Assembly: GCA_007751475.1 (NCBI GenBank)
Contig: CP036434.1
Coordinates: forward strand, 7,507,524 to 7,571,523
Length of the DNA stretch: 64,000 bases
Reading direction: 5' to 3'
Source of the DNA: Saltatorellus ferox
GTDB taxonomy: Bacteria > Planctomycetota > UBA1135 > GCA-002686595
Shown here: positions 1-9,842 of the stretch, in pieces
Layout of the letters: every line of letters begins with the position of its first letter
Position numbering within the stretch: the first letter of the stretch is position 1
The notes under the pieces: generated by a model
Told to the model about the DNA's origin: nothing
Seen by the model: the letters and a program-made list of their open reading frames with translations, nothing else
The model's database searches: none
Translations under genes and position numbers: made by a program

Positions 1-259
1 GCACACCCTCGCTAAAGGCCCGCGCACGGCACTTCGCGCGGCAATCCTGAGAGCCAGATGAGAGCGGCGGCGACCGATTCGCTCACCGTGTCAACCGCTT
101 CGCTCCAGCCGTTTCGAGCGCGCTAGAATGGCTTGGAAATCCTCGGCGTCGAAGTCAAAGCTTCAGCGCGCGACCCACGCGAAGGGTTCCCGTTCCGCAC
201 GGGCCACTTCGAGCGTTTCACACTGGCATCTCCGTCCCGCTCCCTCCATTCCAACGAGC

Positions 260-1999
260 ATGAAACTTCCTCTCCTCACCGCTGCCGCGAGCACGCTGTT
301 CTGCCTTGCGCCGAACGCTGCCGCCGATCTCACGACCTACAACCAGGACTTCGAAGCCGCCGACATCATGAGCCCCACCGCTCTGAGCGATGTCGGCTTC
401 GTGGTCTTCGCCAACGTCTTCGATTCGATGGGCGGCTACCTCTACGGCTACGGAACGTTCCCTGCGCCGAACGGCAGCGGTGCCTTCTCGGACGTCGCAT
501 CCGGCTCCGCGGGAGCAGCCCAGGGCACCCAGTACATCAACGCGTTCAGCGACTACAACAACGGTGACCACGCCAACGGCAACGTCATCGAGGCCAACGT
601 CTTCCAGGAGCAGGTCATCGGCGCAGGCGATGTCGGCAACACGTGGACCCTCGACTTCGACTACCTGAAGAGCCCGAACGTCATCAACGGAGACGGCAAC
701 ACCCAGACGATCGCGTTCATCAAGGTCCTCAAGCAATCGGACGGCACCTTCGCGACGCTCGCCCTCGATACGCTGGACACCACCAACGCTTCGACGAGCA
801 CCTGGGCCTCCGGTAGCCTCTCGGTCTTCATCGACCCGAGCCTGGCGGGCGAGCTCCTCCAGTTCGGCTTCGCCAGCACGGCCACGAACTACGACGACTC
901 CGGCCGCTACTACGACAACATCTCGTTCGACGGACCCGGCGGCCAGCCGCCGACCCTCACCGCCTACGCCCAGGACTTCGAGAGCCTCGACATGATGTCC
1001 CCCACGGCCCTTGGCGCCGACAACTGGGACATCTTCGCCAACGTGTTCGACTCAGGTGGTGGCTACCTCTACGGCTACGGCGTCTTCGACGCCCCGAACG
1101 GCGGTGCTGGCTTCTCGGCCATCGCCACCGGTGACGGCGGCCCCTTCCAGATGGCCCAGTACCTGAACGCGTACAGCGACTACGGCAACATGGACCACGG
1201 CATCGGCAACGTGATCAATGCCAACGTCTTTCAGGAGCAGACCGTCGGTGCCGCCAACGCTGGCGAAACCTGGCGCTTCAGCTTCGACTACCGCAAGAAC
1301 GCCACGGTCACGAACGGCGACGGAGCCACGACGACCCAGGCCTTCATCAAGGTGATCAAGGTCTCCGACGGCTCGTTCGCCACGCTCTTCCTGAACGAGT
1401 TCGACAGCACGAGCGCCTCGACGAACGCGTGGGCCAGCACCGCCCTCGACATCCTCATCGATCCCACCTACGCCGGCGAGGTCCTTCAGTTCGGCTTCAG
1501 CAGCTTCGCGACCAACTACGACGACTCCGGCCGCTACTACGACAACGTCGACTTCAACGTGGTGGCGAACCCGGGCTTCGGCGAGATCATCTGTCTCGGC
1601 AACCCGGGATCAACCGGCGTGGGCTCGTTCCTCACCGTCGGCGGCAGCACGACCGCTTCTGACAACAACCTCATCCTCACCGTGGACTCCCTCACGCCGA
1701 ACTCACTCGGCTACTTCATCCACTCGACCGGCAGCAACGTCGTGTACAACCCGGGCGGCAGCGCGGGCCACGTCTGCATCGGCGGCGGAGCACTCGGCCG
1801 CTTCAACGGCAACGTGCTGAACTCGGGCGCAGCGGGCACGGTGACTTTCAACCCGGACCTCACCTCGTTCCCGCTTCCGGGTGGCGCGATCGCGGTCGTC
1901 GCAGGGGACACGCGCAACTTCCAGTACTGGACGCGCGACATCTCCATGAGCGGCCCGACCTCGAACTTCTCGAGCGCGGTCAGCGTGATGTTCAACTGA
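260..1999 (+). CDS. Secreted protein: two tandem ~205-residue repeats plus the shared C-terminal domain
   Basis: The 579-residue product has no recognised enzymatic motif. I chose the ATG at 260 because it opens directly into a signal peptide (MKLPLLTAAASTLF, cleavage after about Ala22); the frame is open further upstream to 128, but that stretch does not look like protein. Residues of about 23-230 and 231-435 are a clear internal duplication: both copies carry MSPTAL, FANVFDS, GGYLYGYG, NVFQEQ, AFIKV, and end in ATNYDDSGRYYDN. The last ~135 residues (from about nt 1581) are the C-terminal domain also found in five other secreted proteins of this window, ending in a W-x-RD and NFSSAVSV motif. 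The repeats look like carbohydrate-binding or adhesive beta-sandwiches, but this is inference. A strong terminator follows. Confidence 0.85.
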   Translation: MKLPLLTAAASTLFCLAPNAAADLTTYNQDFEAADIMSPTALSDVGFVVFANVFDSMGGYLYGYGTFPAPNGSGAFSDVASGSAGAAQGTQYINAFSDYNNGDHANGNVIEANVFQEQVIGAGDVGNTWTLDFDYLKSPNVINGDGNTQTIAFIKVLKQSDGTFATLALDTLDTTNASTSTWASGSLSVFIDPSLAGELLQFGFASTATNYDDSGRYYDNISFDGPGGQPPTLTAYAQDFESLDMMSPTALGADNWDIFANVFDSGGGYLYGYGVFDAPNGGAGFSAIATGDGGPFQMAQYLNAYSDYGNMDHGIGNVINANVFQEQTVGAANAGETWRFSFDYRKNATVTNGDGATTTQAFIKVIKVSDGSFATLFLNEFDSTSASTNAWASTALDILIDPTYAGEVLQFGFSSFATNYDDSGRYYDNVDFNVVANPGFGEIICLGNPGSTGVGSFLTVGGSTTASDNNLILTVDSLTPNSLGYFIHSTGSNVVYNPGGSAGHVCIGGGALGRFNGNVLNSGAAGTVTFNPDLTSFPLPGGAIAVVAGDTRNFQYWTRDISMSGPTSNFSSAVSVMFN

Positions 2000-2021
2000 T
2001 CCTGAGGGCCCGTTGAAACGA

Positions 2022-2063
2022 GGCCGGGCCCGCCGACAGCACGTCGGCGGGCCCGGCCTTTTT
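2022..2063 (+). terminator. Rho-independent terminator
   Basis: A perfect 16-bp GC-rich inverted repeat (GGCCGGGCCCGCCGAC and its complement) with a 5-nt loop is followed by TTTTT. It lies 22 nt after the stop of the secreted protein at 260-1999 and faces the convergent gene ending at 2096. Confidence 0.9.
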
Positions 2064-2095
2064 CGTGTGGACTCGGACTTCGGCAGGCGCAGAGA

Positions 2096-5000
2096 TCAGT
2101 CCGGAGCGACTTCCAGGGCGACCTCGAGCCGCGCCACTCTTCCGGTTCGATGGAAGAGCGCCGCGCTGAGTTCCTCGTCGAGCCCTTCCTGTGGATCGAA
2201 GGCCCGAACCTCGCCGCCCTGGAGATGCGCGCGACCCCGAGGCCGCTGACCGTCCGGCAGGTCCCCTCGGTGCACCAGGACCGGCACGCCGCAGTGCGTG
2301 AAGGCGAACGCGCCCACCGGGATCTCCAGGCCCGACTCGTCCGGGCGAGGAAGTCGTGCAGGGAACTCGCAGAACTCCGCCGCCACCACGCACGCGGGAT
2401 CGAATCGCAAACGCCCGTCCCGGATTCGGATCCCGACCTCCGCCACGCGAGCGAGCAGGTCTTCTTTGACCTGACCCGTCATGCCAGGCTGGCGCACGCG
2501 GCCGTCCGCGGGCGAGTGCGAGTAGGGCTCGCTCGGGAACGCCCCGTACCGGTCCGGAGTCGACTGAGCGCCGATCCCCGCGCGGATGGCGCGGTAGTGC
2601 CTCACGAGCGCGCGGGTGACGTCATCGGGCTCCCCTGCATCGACGGCGCGGAGCAGGGTTTCCTGCACCCCGAGCGCGAGCTTCGAGACCATGTGCCAGT
2701 AGGTACAGCCGAGCCCTTCGTAGCCGAAGAAGGACCCCGAGCGTCCGGTGAACGTCGCGTGCTCGAAGGCCTCCTCGTAGCGTTCCGCGAGTCGCTGGCC
2801 ATGTTCGAGTGCAAGACCGCGGAGGTCCTCAGGCAGCGACGCCAGCGCGGCGAACAGGTGCTGGACGGAGTGCATCTCGGGGCCGAAGCGAAGGACCGCG
2901 TCCTCCTCGTCCGATCGCCGGACGATCCCGCAGCCGCCCCGCTCCAGGAGAGCGTCGATCAGCGGGTCGCGAGCCGCCATCGGGTCCTGGATCACACCGC
3001 GGTCGAGGAGCCCAGGCAGCTCGACGTCCGGGTAGAGCAGGTACGAGTCGAGGTCGTCGCGATAGAGCGGACTCGCCCTCAGATGATCCAGGAGCTCCAC
3101 CGCATCGGCGGCCGAAAGGGCTCCAGCCCCCAGAACGGCGGCCTGCCCCTCCAGCATCAGCGGCAGGCGCTGCACCTCCACGGCACCTTGGCCAAACTCC
3201 AGCAGCTGATAGGCGTGGTAGAGCCCATCGACTCGCCGACTGAGCCTGAGCGTTTCGCCGAGGAGCGCGTGAGCTCTTCCCAGGAACGCTCCGAGATCGA
3301 TCGACGGCCCCTGGTCGGGACCGAGGCCCTCGCCACGGTAGACGGCAGCTCGGTGCTTCTCACCGGCTCGGCCCACCGCTCGAACGAAGACCCAGCGCTC
3401 CCGCGCATCCGTCGACGTCGAAGCACCCGCTGCCTCGATCGCCGCACCGACTTCGCGGAGGAACTGCGCCGTTCGCGCGGTCAGCTCTATCGCGCTTCCA
3501 GCGAGGAGTCGACGGAGCACTTCGACGTGGCGCCACAGGGCCGCCGCCGTCACCACGGATACTCCGAATCCGGCCAGTGCGTTGTTGGCGTCGTTCCACT
3601 CAGGGCGCTGCGTGTTCATCCAGACGCCCGCGCCGGGCACGAAGTTCGAGAGTTTCGCCAGCAGCGGAACGAGCAGCTTCTCTTCCAGCGTGACGTGCAC
3701 GAGCTCGCCCTTCCCATCGTGGAGCAGACGCGCGTCCTTCCCGGGATCCGCCGCTTCGCGCGCGGCGACCCGCTGCGCGACTTCCTGACTGAAGGAAACC
3801 GTGTTCCGCGGGTCGGCGACCAGCTTCTCGAAGCCGGCGATGCGGTAGGGAACGTCCGCCGATACGAAGAGCCGCTGGCCGAGGAGCGCGGCGGGCCCTT
3901 TCGGATCCCGCTCCATCCACCGCTCCAGGAGCCGCGTCAGGTACACGATCTGATGGTCGCCCCAGTAGCCGATGTGCGACCACGGATCGTCCGGATCCTC
4001 GACCTCCCAGTCGATGCCCTTGGAAGAGTCGATCCGGTAGGGGTTGTAGCCATCCGCCGTGCTCGCGTTCAGGAAACGCGTGACGAAGCCCGGAAGCATG
4101 GCCGGGTAGGAAACACCCAGCGCCTCCCAGTTCTGGAAGATGTCGCGCCAATTGCCTTCGTAGGCCGACTTGAGCGAGCCGTCCTCGTGGCGAACGTCGA
4201 TGGAGAAGCGGTTCCAAGGGCGGCTCGGATCGCCGTGCCTGCGGCTGAAACCAAGCGGCAGATCCTCCATGGCGTGGCGGAACGCGTCGGGAGCGAGCCC
4301 GTCCTCCAGCCTGGGCGCACGATACTCGGCGATCGGCAGGCCGCCGCGCATCACGTTGTAGAGCGTGTTCGCCTGGTGGCGTGCGTCCTCCGCGAACGAG
4401 TTCGTGCGCTGGAGCGAATCCGCGCGACAGAGGAGTCGCACCAGGTTCAGCTCGGTCCGGTCTGCGTCGGCGAGAAGCGCTGCGTGGAGGTCTGGCTCGG
4501 CGGAACGCCACGCCTGAAGGCGCTCGACGTCGGCGGCCGCCTGACTGACCTCCAGGGCCATCGCCGATCGATCGATCTCACCGGGGCCGAGGTGCAGCGT
4601 GCGCGAGATGAGCAGCGCGCCGCGAACGCCCCGCGAGCGCGGTTCCTCCACCACGTCCTCTCCACAACGGAAAGCCTCGAGCTGCGACTCGCACAGGAGC
4701 GTCACGCCACGGGCCGTCGACCAGGCGGTCGTACCGCGGAGCGCTTCGTTCGGCGCCGCGCGATCCAAGGGGATGGAGCCCAGGGTGAAGATGGCGACGC
4801 CGTCCACCAGCTCAGCCATTCGATAGGCGGTGACGAGCGAACTCAGGCGAGCCTGCATCTCCGGATCGACGGCGGCGGGCAGCACGTCGACCACACCGTC
4901 GATCAGATCGACGCTGACCGGATCCGAGCCGATCGACACGACCTCGCAGAAGCGCAGGACGCCGCGCTCGTGGCTCGTCGTCCAGGTCTGACGAACTTCG

Positions 5001-5410
5001 ATGCCGAAGCCCCCATGGCGTTCGGACAGCGTGACGAAGGTTCCCCAGGCACTGCGGGAGATCGAGCGCGAGACGCCCTTCAGGCCCGCGCTTCTCTCGG
5101 TGAAGGGCTCCCAGAGGGCGCCGTCCGAGCGGCGCCTGACCAGCGTTCGTCCGCCGACCTTCCCCGCCGCATCGTGGATCTGGTCCACCGTCCGGTAGGG
5201 GAAGAGCGCCTGCTCGACGCTCTTCCTGCCTGCCGTGAGGGAGCCGAGGCTGGAAACGAAGAGCCAGTGATTGGAAGGCGAGGCCACGCTCATGAAGAAC
5301 GGGGACATCGACTCCAGTCCGTGAATCGACTGGATCGAGCGCGGGAGCCAGCGGCCCTCTTCCTCGCGCCTGTCCGTCGAATACTCGATCGAGTGGGAGG
5401 GGCCGGTCAT
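2096..5410 (-). CDS. GH94-like glycoside phosphorylase/hydrolase, probably acting on beta-1,3-glucan oligosaccharides
   Basis: A 1104-residue cytoplasmic protein without signal peptide. Near residues 600-615 it has NTQRPEWNDANNALAG, resembling the WND region holding the catalytic Asp of GH94-type disaccharide phosphorylases; it also has GNWRDIFQNWEAL and GYWGDHQIVYL segments typical of an (alpha/alpha)6 barrel, and an N-terminal SLGSLTAGR..ALFPYRTVDQI segment. Size and architecture fit the ~1100-residue beta-1,3-glucan phosphorylases (GH149/GH161) better than ~800-residue cellobiose phosphorylases, but I cannot decide the family without a search. It is the last gene of a transporter / GH16 / phosphorylase run, only 5 nt after the GH16 gene, which supports use of oligosaccharides released from laminarin-like glucan. 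A 1098-residue antisense frame is a GC-rich shadow. Confidence 0.7.
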   Translation of the reverse strand: MTGPSHSIEYSTDRREEEGRWLPRSIQSIHGLESMSPFFMSVASPSNHWLFVSSLGSLTAGRKSVEQALFPYRTVDQIHDAAGKVGGRTLVRRRSDGALWEPFTERSAGLKGVSRSISRSAWGTFVTLSERHGGFGIEVRQTWTTSHERGVLRFCEVVSIGSDPVSVDLIDGVVDVLPAAVDPEMQARLSSLVTAYRMAELVDGVAIFTLGSIPLDRAAPNEALRGTTAWSTARGVTLLCESQLEAFRCGEDVVEEPRSRGVRGALLISRTLHLGPGEIDRSAMALEVSQAAADVERLQAWRSAEPDLHAALLADADRTELNLVRLLCRADSLQRTNSFAEDARHQANTLYNVMRGGLPIAEYRAPRLEDGLAPDAFRHAMEDLPLGFSRRHGDPSRPWNRFSIDVRHEDGSLKSAYEGNWRDIFQNWEALGVSYPAMLPGFVTRFLNASTADGYNPYRIDSSKGIDWEVEDPDDPWSHIGYWGDHQIVYLTRLLERWMERDPKGPAALLGQRLFVSADVPYRIAGFEKLVADPRNTVSFSQEVAQRVAAREAADPGKDARLLHDGKGELVHVTLEEKLLVPLLAKLSNFVPGAGVWMNTQRPEWNDANNALAGFGVSVVTAAALWRHVEVLRRLLAGSAIELTARTAQFLREVGAAIEAAGASTSTDARERWVFVRAVGRAGEKHRAAVYRGEGLGPDQGPSIDLGAFLGRAHALLGETLRLSRRVDGLYHAYQLLEFGQGAVEVQRLPLMLEGQAAVLGAGALSAADAVELLDHLRASPLYRDDLDSYLLYPDVELPGLLDRGVIQDPMAARDPLIDALLERGGCGIVRRSDEEDAVLRFGPEMHSVQHLFAALASLPEDLRGLALEHGQRLAERYEEAFEHATFTGRSGSFFGYEGLGCTYWHMVSKLALGVQETLLRAVDAGEPDDVTRALVRHYRAIRAGIGAQSTPDRYGAFPSEPYSHSPADGRVRQPGMTGQVKEDLLARVAEVGIRIRDGRLRFDPACVVAAEFCEFPARLPRPDESGLEIPVGAFAFTHCGVPVLVHRGDLPDGQRPRGRAHLQGGEVRAFDPQEGLDEELSAALFHRTGRVARLEVALEVAPD

Positions 5411-5415
5411 CGTTG

Positions 5416-6630
5416 TTACTGCCTGCGCTCGAGAACCCGTACGTAGTCCACCACGATCCGCTGGGGGCCGGCGTTGGCCGCGATCTCACCGCCCATTCCC
5501 CCGCCCATGGCGAGGTTCAGGATCAGGTTCTGCGGACGATCGAAGGGCCACGCCTCTGGCGTGCCGTGCTGGTCGTAGGTGTAGTACGGCTCGCCGTCGA
5601 CGAAGAGGCGGATCGTATCGGGCGTCCATTCACAGACGTAGACGTGGAACTCCTCGTCCATGTTCTGCACGGGGATCACCTCGGAGATGTGATTGCCCTG
5701 CTTGAAGTAGAAAGCGCGCGTGTGGCACGAACCGTGATTGATCCCGTTGCCGCTCGCATCGTCGATCTCGCGCCCCACGGCCTCCATGATGTCGACCTCG
5801 CCGCAGTAGGGCCACGAGATCTCGTCGCGGTAGTCGTCCCCGAGGAGCCATCCCGCTGCCCAGGTCCCGTCCGTCGCGGGAACCTTGGCGCGCATCTCGA
5901 TTCGACCGTACAGGAAGCTGGCCTTGCCACGGGTGGTCAATCGCGCTGACGTCCACGGGTGACCGTCGTCGTCCGGGCGCGCCTCGATGATCAGGTGGCC
6001 GCCCTCCAGCCGCGCGTTCTCGGGATCGCCATCGGTGTAGTACTGGGGCTCCCGGTTGCCCCAGCCCCAGTTGCCCAGGTCGTGGGTCCAGCGCCCGGGA
6101 TTCGGGACGCCCTCGCCCTCGAACTCGTCCGCCCAGACGACTTCCCACGGACCGCTACCGCGGGTGTTCTGGATGAAGACGGTGGGCGTCTCCCTGTGCC
6201 TGCGCAGGATCTCGAAGCGCACGCTTCGCACCGTGGCGGGAGCGCTCGAGTGGACGCGCATCCGATGCACGCCCTCCTGGAGAGGCGAGCCGTCCACGGA
6301 GACCTGGCCGTCACCGGAGAGAGTCATCGGTCCCGTGATGTCGTAGGTCCTGCCGTCGGTGTTCTCGATGTAGTCTTCGAGCCAGATCGAGGACGTTCCC
6401 TCGGTCGTCGCGTCGATCACGACCTGGTAGCGCCCGGTGACCGGCACCTCGACCTCGAGGTCCTGCCCCACCTTTCCATCGAGTTCCATGAGCACAGGAT
6501 CACCTGCTCTAACGATGGAGATGTGTCGCTCGCCGGCCCCCTGACAGCTTCCGAGAAGGGCAGTCGTGATGGCGCCGATGGCTGCAAGGGCTCCGAAGGA
6601 GCACGTAGGATTCGTGTGATACTTCCACAT
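5416..6630 (-). CDS. GH16-family endo-beta-1,3-glucanase (laminarinase-like) lipoprotein
   Basis: A 404-residue protein. The N-terminus has a hydrophobic stretch ending in LLGSC (Cys29), a lipobox, so it is probably membrane anchored. Residues about 35-150 form a carbohydrate-binding-like beta domain. Residues 163-403 are a GH16 domain with the signature GEVDIMEAVG: Glu278 as nucleophile, Asp280, and Glu283 as acid/base. GRIEMRAKVP and the aromatic WGNREPQYYT substrate-cleft segment are also typical of laminarinases. It starts 1 nt from the stop of the sugar transporter gene and is followed at 5 nt by the GH94-like gene, so the three are almost surely one operon for breaking external beta-1,3-glucan, importing sugar and splitting oligosaccharides. 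Exact substrate (laminarin or mixed-linkage glucan) is inferred. Confidence 0.9.
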   Translation of the reverse strand: MWKYHTNPTCSFGALAAIGAITTALLGSCQGAGERHISIVRAGDPVLMELDGKVGQDLEVEVPVTGRYQVVIDATTEGTSSIWLEDYIENTDGRTYDITGPMTLSGDGQVSVDGSPLQEGVHRMRVHSSAPATVRSVRFEILRRHRETPTVFIQNTRGSGPWEVVWADEFEGEGVPNPGRWTHDLGNWGWGNREPQYYTDGDPENARLEGGHLIIEARPDDDGHPWTSARLTTRGKASFLYGRIEMRAKVPATDGTWAAGWLLGDDYRDEISWPYCGEVDIMEAVGREIDDASGNGINHGSCHTRAFYFKQGNHISEVIPVQNMDEEFHVYVCEWTPDTIRLFVDGEPYYTYDQHGTPEAWPFDRPQNLILNLAMGGGMGGEIAANAGPQRIVVDYVRVLERRQ

Positions 6631-6631
6631 G

Positions 6632-8215
6632 TCAGGAATCGCCGATCAACTCGGCTTCGAGCTCTTCCAGGGACCTGCCCTTGGTTTCCGGGACGACGAA
6701 GGCGCTGAACAGTAGTGCCGCGACGGCGAACCCGCCAAACACGAAGAAGACCTTATCCGGACCCAGGCTCGCGAGGCCCACGGGGAAGAGCTTCTGCACG
6801 AGGAACGAGATGGCCGAATTGAAGAAGCCCGCCGTGGAGATCGCGATGCCGCGCATGCGCGCCGGGAAGATCTCCGAGAACATCGCCCACATCACGGGGC
6901 CGAGCGAGATCGCGAATCCCGCGATGTAACCCATGATCGCCAGCAGCACGAGCATGCCGTTGATCTGAAGGGCGCCCTTGGCGAGATCTTGACCTGCACC
7001 CGTGACGGCCTCGATGGACGCGGCGTCTCCCGTGGACCGGGCCCTGGCGTCGATCGCGTCGAGGAAGGCAAACTGATCCTGATAGGTCTCCCCCGCCATG
7101 CCCGTGAGGGCAGCCTGGGCGGGCGCGGGCAGGCTGCTGACGGCCTTCGCGAAGAGCGGGCCCTCGGGCTGGAAGGTCGCATTCTTGAAGGCGAAACCCG
7201 TTGTCAGCAGGGCGGCCGCCATGAGCGTCGTCCCCACGATGAGAAGCGGCTTGCGACCCGCGCGGTCGATGAGCCACATCGCGATCACGGTGAAGACCAC
7301 GTTGACGAGGCCGACGTAGATCGCCTGCTCCAGCGATGCCTCGCGCCCGGACCCCGCCATCTCGAAGATGGTCGTCGAGTAGTAGAAGATGGCGTTGATG
7401 CCGGTGATCTGCTGGAAGAAGCCCAGTCCCAGACCGACGATCATCACGAAGCGCATCCTCGGGTGCAGAAGCTCGGAAAGCCGCGGTTTCGTGGTCTTCC
7501 TGTCCGCCTCGAGGTTCTTCTCGATCTCCTTCAGCTCTTGATCCGCGGCCGCCTCACCGCTCGCCCAGGCGAGCACGGATCGAGCCTCATCGTGACGCCC
7601 TTTCATGGCGAGCCAGCGCGGGCTGTTGGGCACGATCCAAAGCGCGAAGAAGTAGACGATCGCCGGAACGGCCTCCACCGCGAGCATCCAGCGCCAGGCG
7701 TCGTTCACCGCGCCACCCTCGGCCTGGGGCATCGCTTTCTCGATGAAGTAGTTCGAGAAGAACGCCGCCGAGAAGCCGAGGACGATGTTCAGCTGGTTGA
7801 AGGAGACGAGACGACCGCGCTTGCCCGCGGGCGCCACCTCGGCGATGTACATCGGCGCGATGAGGAGCGCACCGCCCACGCCGAAGCCGCCGACGAGTCG
7901 TGCTACGATCAGGCTCGTGGAGCTCGTCGCGAGCGCGCTCCAGACCGCGGAGACCGTGAACAGGAAGGCCGTGATCGCGAGGATCCGCTTACGCCCGTAG
8001 CGGTCCGCGAGCGGGCCAGCGACCGCCATGGCCAGCGTGGCCGACAGCGTCAGGCAGGCCACCACCGTGCCCAGTTCCCCCGCGGAGAGATCGAACACCT
8101 TGCGGATGGGGCCCGTCACGCCTGAGATCACGGCGCTGTCGAATCCCATCAGGAATCCTCCGAGGGCAACGACGGCAGCGATCAGTGCGGTCGAGCCGCG
8201 TGGGTTCTGACTCAT
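6632..8215 (-). CDS. MFS sugar porter (sugar/H+ symporter family)
   Basis: A 527-residue, 12-helix major facilitator of the sugar porter family. Evidence: GFDSAVISG in helix 1, RYGRK after helix 2, the helix 6 end followed by PNSPRWLAMKGR, QQITGINAIFYYS in helix 7, DRAGRKPLL after helix 8, and the terminal VPETKGRSLEELE. A roughly 100-residue insert between helices 9 and 10 (around residues 345-415) is longer than in typical porters and may project into the periplasm. First gene of the beta-glucan operon; its likely substrate is glucose or a short glucan oligomer, although this family usually carries monosaccharides. Start chosen at the ATG giving a normal N-terminus. Confidence 0.9.
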   Translation of the reverse strand: MSQNPRGSTALIAAVVALGGFLMGFDSAVISGVTGPIRKVFDLSAGELGTVVACLTLSATLAMAVAGPLADRYGRKRILAITAFLFTVSAVWSALATSSTSLIVARLVGGFGVGGALLIAPMYIAEVAPAGKRGRLVSFNQLNIVLGFSAAFFSNYFIEKAMPQAEGGAVNDAWRWMLAVEAVPAIVYFFALWIVPNSPRWLAMKGRHDEARSVLAWASGEAAADQELKEIEKNLEADRKTTKPRLSELLHPRMRFVMIVGLGLGFFQQITGINAIFYYSTTIFEMAGSGREASLEQAIYVGLVNVVFTVIAMWLIDRAGRKPLLIVGTTLMAAALLTTGFAFKNATFQPEGPLFAKAVSSLPAPAQAALTGMAGETYQDQFAFLDAIDARARSTGDAASIEAVTGAGQDLAKGALQINGMLVLLAIMGYIAGFAISLGPVMWAMFSEIFPARMRGIAISTAGFFNSAISFLVQKLFPVGLASLGPDKVFFVFGGFAVAALLFSAFVVPETKGRSLEELEAELIGDS

Positions 8216-8307
8216 GGAGCAATCGGCGCCGGGGGATGCGCCCTCGTCTCGGGGGTGTGGGGGGGGAGCTGGGGTCGGGTGAGCCTACGCGGACTCCGTC
8301 TACGAAA

Positions 8308-8338
8308 CAACGCGCGGCACTGTGGGTGTCGCGCGTTG
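8308..8338 (-). terminator. Possible terminator downstream of the 8386-9570 gene
   Basis: A 9-bp inverted repeat (CAACGCGCG / CGCGCGTTG, 13-nt loop) is followed on the minus strand by TTTCG. It lies 48 nt beyond the stop of the secreted-protein gene and upstream of the transporter operon. The T-run is short, so it may be weak. Confidence 0.45.
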
Positions 8339-8385
8339 CTGGGAAGGTCAGGTGCCGATCGCTCGGCGTCGGACCCCATCGACGA

Positions 8386-9570
8386 TCAGAGGAAGTTGAC
8401 CGTGATGCCGTCGGTGAAGTTCGACGTCGGGGTGCCGCTGACCGAGTCGCGGAACCAGGTCTGGAAGCTCCAGGTTTGACCGGCCTGAATCGCGATGATG
8501 CCCGTGGGCTGCGGCGTCTGGTTCAGGTTGATCGGAAGGGTGATCTGACCGGCGACGCCGGAGTTCATGATCTGTCCGGGGGCGACGTAACGACCGATCG
8601 CTCCGCTCAGGCAGAGGTTGCCAGCGCTGCCGGCCGGGTTCATGACGAAGCCGGTAGAAGAGCTGATGATCGAGAAGCCGAACGAGAACTGGGGGAGCTG
8701 GGAGGAGATCAGCGTCACGTCGTTGGCGGACACCACCGGGCTGCCCTCAGCGGTGATACGCCCGCTCATGCCCGTGGAGTTCACGTTCGCGGGACCACAG
8801 TAATTCGTTCCGATCGAGTTGGTCGGCTCACCCTTTGCCAGAACGATATCGTCCCAGAAGTAGTGCGTGCCCGACCCACCCGAGTTGAGGCGGATCTGGT
8901 CCCAGCGAAGGTCGCTGATCATCGTGTCGAGGTCCGCGACCGACGTGGGGAAGTCCAGGGCGGGGTCGATCCACATGCGGACTCGCTCGTCACCGGGCAT
9001 GTGGTCGATGCGGAAGACGAGTCGCGCGCAGTTGGCCGAGTTCGTTCCGGGAACGGAGACCGGCGGGAGGCCGGTGCCCGCGTCGTCGTCGATGCCCCAT
9101 TCGTTGGTCGCCCAGGGCGAACCGAGAAGGAGCTGCTCCTGGGTGGTGTTCGTCGAATCGAAGAACTGAAGCGCGCCGAACGAGTCACCGAAGACCTGAT
9201 ACTGCTGGGTGCGGAACGAAACCCAGATGATGGAACCGTCCGCACCGATCATCCCGTTGTCAAGAATGTCGGGGTGAGGACCGGTGTCTGGCGTGCGGAT
9301 GGCGGCGACGAACTCCTGGGCCTGGCCGCAGTAGTTCCCCACCGAGTCGGGGCACGTCATCGGCGGGTTGATCGTCGGATCGAACATCACGATCTCGTTG
9401 CCTGGCCCGTTGATGTTCCAGGAGTCAGCCCAGCCGGTGCCACCGGAGGTGTTGATCAGGAGACCTGGCGACGTGTAGTCGAACTGCTCGGTGGAGATGA
9501 CCGTGATCTGAGCGCTCGCGTGTGCGGCGGTCAGCATCGCGACGGCGAGTGCAGGAGAGAAGAGTTTCAT
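8386..9570 (-). CDS. Secreted protein with the shared C-terminal domain
   Basis: 394 residues with a signal peptide (MKLFSPALAVAMLTAAHASA). The N-terminal two thirds form a beta-rich region, with ISTEQFDYTSPGLLINTSGG near the start and a YFWDDIVLAKGE segment that resembles the end of a concanavalin/LamG-like jelly roll. I see no catalytic motif. The last ~135 residues, from NYCGPANVNSTG, are the shared C-terminal domain (SAGNLC, GQTWSFQTWFRD, SNFTDGITVNF). It is just upstream of the glucan operon but separated by 170 nt and a hairpin, so a joint role is possible but not shown. Confidence 0.85.
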   Translation of the reverse strand: MKLFSPALAVAMLTAAHASAQITVISTEQFDYTSPGLLINTSGGTGWADSWNINGPGNEIVMFDPTINPPMTCPDSVGNYCGQAQEFVAAIRTPDTGPHPDILDNGMIGADGSIIWVSFRTQQYQVFGDSFGALQFFDSTNTTQEQLLLGSPWATNEWGIDDDAGTGLPPVSVPGTNSANCARLVFRIDHMPGDERVRMWIDPALDFPTSVADLDTMISDLRWDQIRLNSGGSGTHYFWDDIVLAKGEPTNSIGTNYCGPANVNSTGMSGRITAEGSPVVSANDVTLISSQLPQFSFGFSIISSSTGFVMNPAGSAGNLCLSGAIGRYVAPGQIMNSGVAGQITLPINLNQTPQPTGIIAIQAGQTWSFQTWFRDSVSGTPTSNFTDGITVNFL

Positions 9571-9842
9571 GGTAAGCGGGTGAAGGCTTGAAGGTTGAGC
9601 TGGGATCGGGCTGAGCCGATCCCCCTCGGGGGACGCGAGCCCTGACCCCTAAAGCCTACCCTGGATCGGCCAAGCCGTCAGCTTGCCGGAAGGTCGCAGA
9701 CCCATCTCTCACGCGGCCGTGTCTCGATCCAGACGCAGCCGATCACCCGGACGCTAGCGAGTCGCCTCGGATGCGCCATTTCACCCCACCCGAAGCCGAA
9801 GCCAGGGCGACCATGAGAAGGAGATGAGAAGCCACCCTATCG

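Noticed and set aside
2150..5446. 1098-residue plus-strand open frame antisense to the GH94-like gene
   Set aside because: It has no domain, is Arg/Glu/Val-rich in a way typical of antisense frames in GC-rich DNA, and the opposite frame shows coherent family motifs.
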